From Roseomonas acroporae (lineage in GTDB: Bacteria; Pseudomonadota; Alphaproteobacteria; Acetobacterales; Acetobacteraceae): a stretch of 64,000 nt of DNA. Shown in pieces: positions 61,155 to 64,000 of the stretch. The position numbers were made by a program, and so were the translations under genes. Each line of letters starts with the position of its first letter. Positions within the stretch are counted from its first letter, which is position 1. The stretch is taken from positions 1 to 64,000 of the forward strand of contig NZ_JALPRX010000001.1 in assembly GCF_023223525.1 (NCBI RefSeq), read 5' to 3'. Below the pieces are notes generated by a model. The model did no database searches and was not told where the DNA came from. It saw only the letters and a program-made list of their open reading frames with translations.

Positions 61155-62810
61155 ATGGATGCCCTGATGCAAGACGGGGACGATTTCGCGTTCATCCCCC
61201 TGGGCGGCACCGGTGAGATCGGCCTCAACCTCAACGTCTACCGCTGCGACGGGCACCTGCTCGCCGTCGATTGCGGCATCGGCTTCGGTGGGCCGGAGAA
61301 CCCCGAGATCGAGGTGATGGTGCCGGACCCGGCCTGGCTGGCCGAGCGCCGCGGCCGCCTCGTCGGCCTCGTCATCACCCACGCCCACGAGGACCATGTG
61401 GGGGCGGTGGCGCATCTCTGGCCGCAGCTCCGCTGCCCGGTCTACGCCAGTCCCTTCGTCTCGGCGGTGCTGCGGCGCAAGCTGGGCGAGGCGGGGATCC
61501 TGGGCGAGGTGACGCTGCACACCATCCCGCTCGGCGGCCGCTTCACCCTGCCCGGATTCGACCTCGAATTCCTCCGCGTGGCCCATTCCGTGCCCGAGGC
61601 GCAGGCGCTGGCGCTGCGCACCCGCCACGGCACGGTGCTGCACACGGGCGACTGGAAGCTCGACCCCGACCCGCTGATCGGCCTGCCCACCGACGAGGAG
61701 GCGTTCCGCCGCCTCGGCGACGAGGGCGTGCTGGCCATGGTCTGCGATTCCACCAACGCGCTGGTGGAGGGCCATTCCGGCTCCGAGGGCGATGTCCGCC
61801 GCAGCCTGACCAGCCTGATCCGCGGCCTGCGCGGCCGCGTCGCCGTCACCTGCTTCGCCACCAACCTCGCCCGCGTCGAGAGCATCGCCAAGGCCGCCGA
61901 GGCGGCCGGCCGGCAGGTCTCGCTGTTCGGCCGCTCGCTGCGCAACGCCGAGGCGGCGGCGCGCGAATGCGGCTACCTCCAGGGCGTCGGCCCCTTCGTG
62001 CCGGAGGAGGAGGCGGGCTTCCTGCCCGACGATTCCCTCCTCATCATCTGCACCGGCAGCCAGGGCGAGCCCCGCTCCGCCCTGGCCCGCATCGCCGCCG
62101 ACACCCACCCGCACATCTCGCTGGGGGAGGGGGACACGGTGATCTTCTCCTCCCGCCAGATCCCGGGCAACGAGCGCGCCATCCTGCGCATCCAGGACGA
62201 GCTGTCGCGCGCCGGGGCGAAGGTGATGACCGACAGCGACCACATGGTCCACGTCTCCGGCCATCCCGCCCGCGACGAGCTGCGCCGCCTCTACGCCCTG
62301 GTGCGGCCGCGCTACGCCGTGCCGGTGCACGGCGAGTGGCGGCACCTCTCCGAGCACGCCGCGCTGGCCAAGTCGCTCCAGGCCGCCCCGGTCCTGGTCG
62401 AGGATGGCGACGTGCTGCGCCTCTCCCCCGGCGTGCCGGAGGTGGTGGAGGGGGTCCCCACCGGCCGCCTCGCCATCGACGGCGACCGGCTGCTGCCGGT
62501 CGAGGGCGGGGTGCTGGCGGCGCGCAAGAAGATGCTGCTCAACGGCGTGGTGATGGCCTCGGTGGCGGTGGACGGCGCCGGCCGGGTGCTGGGCACGCCG
62601 CAGGTCTCCGCCCCTGGCCTGTTCGACATGGCCGACCTCGCCCCCGGCCAGATCGCCATCGAGCTGGCCCGCACCGTCAACGACCTGCCGGCCGCCCTCA
62701 AGCGCGAGGACGACCAGCTGCGCGAGGCGGTGCGCAGCGCCCTGCGCCGCGCCGTGGGCCGCCGCCTGCGCAAGCGGCCCACGGTCGAGGTCCATCTGCT
62801 CCGGGTCTGA
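61155..62810 (+). CDS. Ribonuclease J
   Basis: 551 residues, metallo-beta-lactamase/beta-CASP ribonuclease with 5'-3' exonuclease and endonuclease activity. The metal motif is THAHEDHVGAVAH, further ligands are in LHTGDWKLDP, and beta-CASP segments include CDSTNALVEGHSGSE and SSRQIPGNERAI, with VSGHPARDEL and VPVHGEW. The C-terminal domain is present. It matters in mRNA decay and 16S maturation in alphaproteobacteria. A 141-bp upstream gap separates it from coaX and may hold a promoter. A start at residue 5 is also possible. Confidence 0.95.
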   Translation: MDALMQDGDDFAFIPLGGTGEIGLNLNVYRCDGHLLAVDCGIGFGGPENPEIEVMVPDPAWLAERRGRLVGLVITHAHEDHVGAVAHLWPQLRCPVYASPFVSAVLRRKLGEAGILGEVTLHTIPLGGRFTLPGFDLEFLRVAHSVPEAQALALRTRHGTVLHTGDWKLDPDPLIGLPTDEEAFRRLGDEGVLAMVCDSTNALVEGHSGSEGDVRRSLTSLIRGLRGRVAVTCFATNLARVESIAKAAEAAGRQVSLFGRSLRNAEAAARECGYLQGVGPFVPEEEAGFLPDDSLLIICTGSQGEPRSALARIAADTHPHISLGEGDTVIFSSRQIPGNERAILRIQDELSRAGAKVMTDSDHMVHVSGHPARDELRRLYALVRPRYAVPVHGEWRHLSEHAALAKSLQAAPVLVEDGDVLRLSPGVPEVVEGVPTGRLAIDGDRLLPVEGGVLAARKKMLLNGVVMASVAVDGAGRVLGTPQVSAPGLFDMADLAPGQIAIELARTVNDLPAALKREDDQLREAVRSALRRAVGRRLRKRPTVEVHLLRV

Positions 62811-62813
62811 GCC

Positions 62814-63077
62814 ATGGGCTGGGTCAGCGGCACCGTCGTCTTCTTCCTGATCTGGTGGACGGTGCTGTTCGCCGTCCTGCCGATCGGCACGCGGCCCGAA
62901 TCGGAGGGCAGTGCCGCCAGCGGCGGCTGGCGCGGCACGCCCGAGCGGCCCGGGCTCGGGCGCAAGATCCTGATCACCAGCGCGGTGACCGTCATCCTCT
63001 GGCTCGGCGTGGAGCTGATCGTCAGCAGCGACTGGCTGAGCTTCCGCCATGGCTGGCTGGCGATGCCGGAATCGTGA
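62814..63077 (+). CDS. DUF1467 family membrane protein
   Basis: 87 residues with two membrane helices (about 6-24 and 51-70) and a polar loop between them. The pattern FFLIWWTVLFAVLPIGTR is the DUF1467 hallmark. It follows RNase J by 3 bases. The function is unknown; the position between RNase J and proS is conserved in alphaproteobacteria. Confidence 0.9.
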   Translation: MGWVSGTVVFFLIWWTVLFAVLPIGTRPESEGSAASGGWRGTPERPGLGRKILITSAVTVILWLGVELIVSSDWLSFRHGWLAMPES

Positions 63078-63097
63078 GGTTGATTGCCCAAGAAAAA

Positions 63098-63129
63098 GGC
63101 GATTGCCCGCCTTGTCGGCAGCAATCGCC
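63098..63129 (+). terminator. Hairpin after the RNase J-DUF1467 transcript
   Basis: GGCGATTGC (63098-63106) and GCAATCGCC (63121-63129) form a perfect 9-bp stem with an inner CCG/CGG pair. It begins 20 bases after DUF1467. Without a T-run it is a likely but not certain terminator. A smaller GGCCGT/ACGGCC hairpin follows at 63145-63160. Confidence 0.5.
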
Positions 63130-63197
63130 CGGATTGGATGCAGCGGCCGTCTGAACGGCCAATTTCGAGGCGTTTCCTGCCCGATTTTTCGTTGAGC

Positions 63198-63314
63198 CGG
63201 CACGGCCAGGGACGCACTCTGCGTCTCAGAGAGGGGGTTGGTCCTCTCTCTGCCGTGTGACTGGCGTTTCCTCCCTAAACTTGGGCCGTGCTCCAACGAG
63301 CACGGCCTTTTTTT
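63198..63314 (+). ncRNA. Candidate structured small RNA upstream of proS
   Basis: The segment folds by eye into a closing stem CACGG/CCGTG (63201-63205 with 63253-63257) around two hairpins: GACGC-ACTCT-GCGTC (63211-63225) and AGAGAGG/CCTCTCT (63228-63249). Then comes an unpaired region with TTTCCTCCC (63267-63275), and a textbook terminator with seven T. No reading frame fits. The pyrimidine-rich CCTCCC just before the terminator recalls trans-acting RNAs with anti-Shine-Dalgarno loops. The 5' end and family are not known. Confidence 0.4.
63284..63314 (+). terminator. Intrinsic terminator before proS
   Basis: A perfect 10-bp stem GGCCGTGCTC / GAGCACGGCC with loop CAAC is followed by seven T (63308-63314). 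It is more than 200 bases beyond the DUF1467 stop, so it most probably ends the RNA candidate described here. The following 454 bases (63315-63768) hold no convincing gene; they contain a twofold GCGGTTTGTCCG repeat just before proS. Confidence 0.92.
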
Positions 63315-63768
63315 ATGCCTGCTGTCATGCCGCGAATTCGGCAGCATGCCTCGGATCGTATGCAGGTGCCGCGGACACTAATCCGCGATACCCGCCGGGC
63401 CAAGCGAAAACCGGCAGAAACGCGCCGAATTCCGCAGATGAATGCATCCGACTCGTGGTGCGCCGCAATATTCTTGCCGGCGCGTTGCCCCGACGCCCCC
63501 GGCATCGCCGGAACGGCATACGAGGGCCACCCCCGGTGCCGGCTTGGCCATGCCCGCCACGGACCACCCTCTCTGCGCCGGTCGGGCATCCTTCCCCCTG
63601 GCGGAGTGCTGCCGCGCCCCTTAGCTTCCCGCCCGCGCCTGCCGCCCGGTGCGGCCGGATGGCTGGCCCGACGCCGGGCGCCGCGTTCGCCGGCGCCGGC
63701 GCCCGGCCTGGCCCAACGCCCGCCCGCCGGCGGTTTGTCCGGCCAGCGGTTTGTCCGAAGGAAACACA

Positions 63769-64000
63769 GTGCGTCTTTCCCGTGCCTTCCTGCCCACGCT
63801 GAAGGAAACCCCGGCCGAGGCGCAGATCGCCTCGCACCGGCTGATGCTGCGCGCCGGGATGATCCGGCAGGAGGCGGCCGGCCTGTATGCCTGGCTCCCG
63901 CTCGGCTGGCGGGTGCTGCAGAAGGTCACGCAGATCGTGCGCGAGGAGCAGGACGCGGCCGGGGCGCAGGAGATCCTGATGCCCACCATCCAGCCCGCCG
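63769..64000 (+). CDS. proS: Prolyl-tRNA synthetase, 5' part (runs off the window)
   Basis: The first 77 codons are visible, starting with GTG and AAGGA 6 bases upstream. The N terminus [20 protein letters not shown], then [20 protein letters not shown] and [20 protein letters not shown], matches bacterial ProRS, class II, with the first catalytic motif beginning. The gene continues past 64000; whether the editing insertion is present cannot be seen. Confidence 0.95.
   Translation, partial: MRLSRAFLPTLKETPAEAQIASHRLMLRAGMIRQEAAGLYAWLPLGWRVLQKVTQIVREEQDAAGAQEILMPTIQPA

Noticed and set aside
63198-63314. SRP RNA or 6S RNA at the proS upstream locus
   Set aside because: The conserved GGAAG-type SRP loop and the large central bubble of 6S RNA were not found by eye, so it is left as an unassigned candidate.

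Overview
The window is chromosomal DNA from a high-GC alphaproteobacterium. The gene content and order (trigger factor-clpP-clpX-lon-HU-tRNA-Val-tRNA-Asp-nuoA to nuoN-birA-coaX-RNase J-DUF1467-proS), an alphaproteobacterial LexA box before recA and several Tat-exported binding proteins point to Rhodospirillales, most likely Acetobacteraceae (Roseomonas-like). This placement is inferred from gene content and family resemblance, not from a marker-gene comparison. Coding density is high. GTG and TTG starts are common, and many stop/start codons overlap by 4 bases. I see no insertion sequence, prophage, CRISPR array or rRNA.

Layout. 1-5916: the end of an unidentified gene, speE, then a divergent flagellar export/basal-body block (fliO-fliP on the minus strand; flgB-flgC-fliE-fliQ-fliR-flhB on the plus strand). 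6005-13111: a soluble hybrid histidine kinase, recA with an SOS box, a cold-shock protein, a 51-codon ORF and alaS. 13112-19864: a hairpin-rich spacer followed by a branched-chain amino-acid type ABC importer (livG, livF, two tandem paralogous binding proteins, livH, livM) that contains two kinds of short tandem repeat. 20009-26341: a HAD phosphatase, a phospholipase D-VTT membrane fusion, an EEP-family hydrolase, a small membrane protein, an XpaC-like protein and TelA; together these look like an envelope or membrane-stress neighbourhood. 26510-31692: a LysR regulator divergent from a DUF1127 gene, two divergent short-chain dehydrogenases, and a secreted-type NIDO/FG-GAP protein with eight 48-residue repeats. 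31880-36234: a sugar-type ABC importer (minus strand). 36725-44464: tRNA-Leu, the core proteostasis genes tig, clpP, clpX and lon, the nucleoid protein HU, tRNA-Val and tRNA-Asp. 44761-59416: the complete 14-gene complex I operon. 59413-64000: birA, coaX, RNase J, DUF1467, a structured intergenic RNA candidate with a strong terminator, and the start of proS.

The best regulatory signals are a perfect GTTC-N7-GTTC LexA box upstream of recA, a 10-bp inverted repeat upstream of clpX, a sigma-32-like promoter upstream of lon, and two strong intrinsic terminators (after lon and before proS). No clearly new multi-gene system is demonstrated. The most promising unexplained items are the terminator-ended structured RNA candidate before proS, the small-TM/XpaC/TelA module beside the PLD-VTT and EEP genes, small coupled ORFs (51 and 26 codons), the 27-bp in-frame tandem repeat inside the amino-acid importer operon, and a histidine-rich tail on NuoJ.
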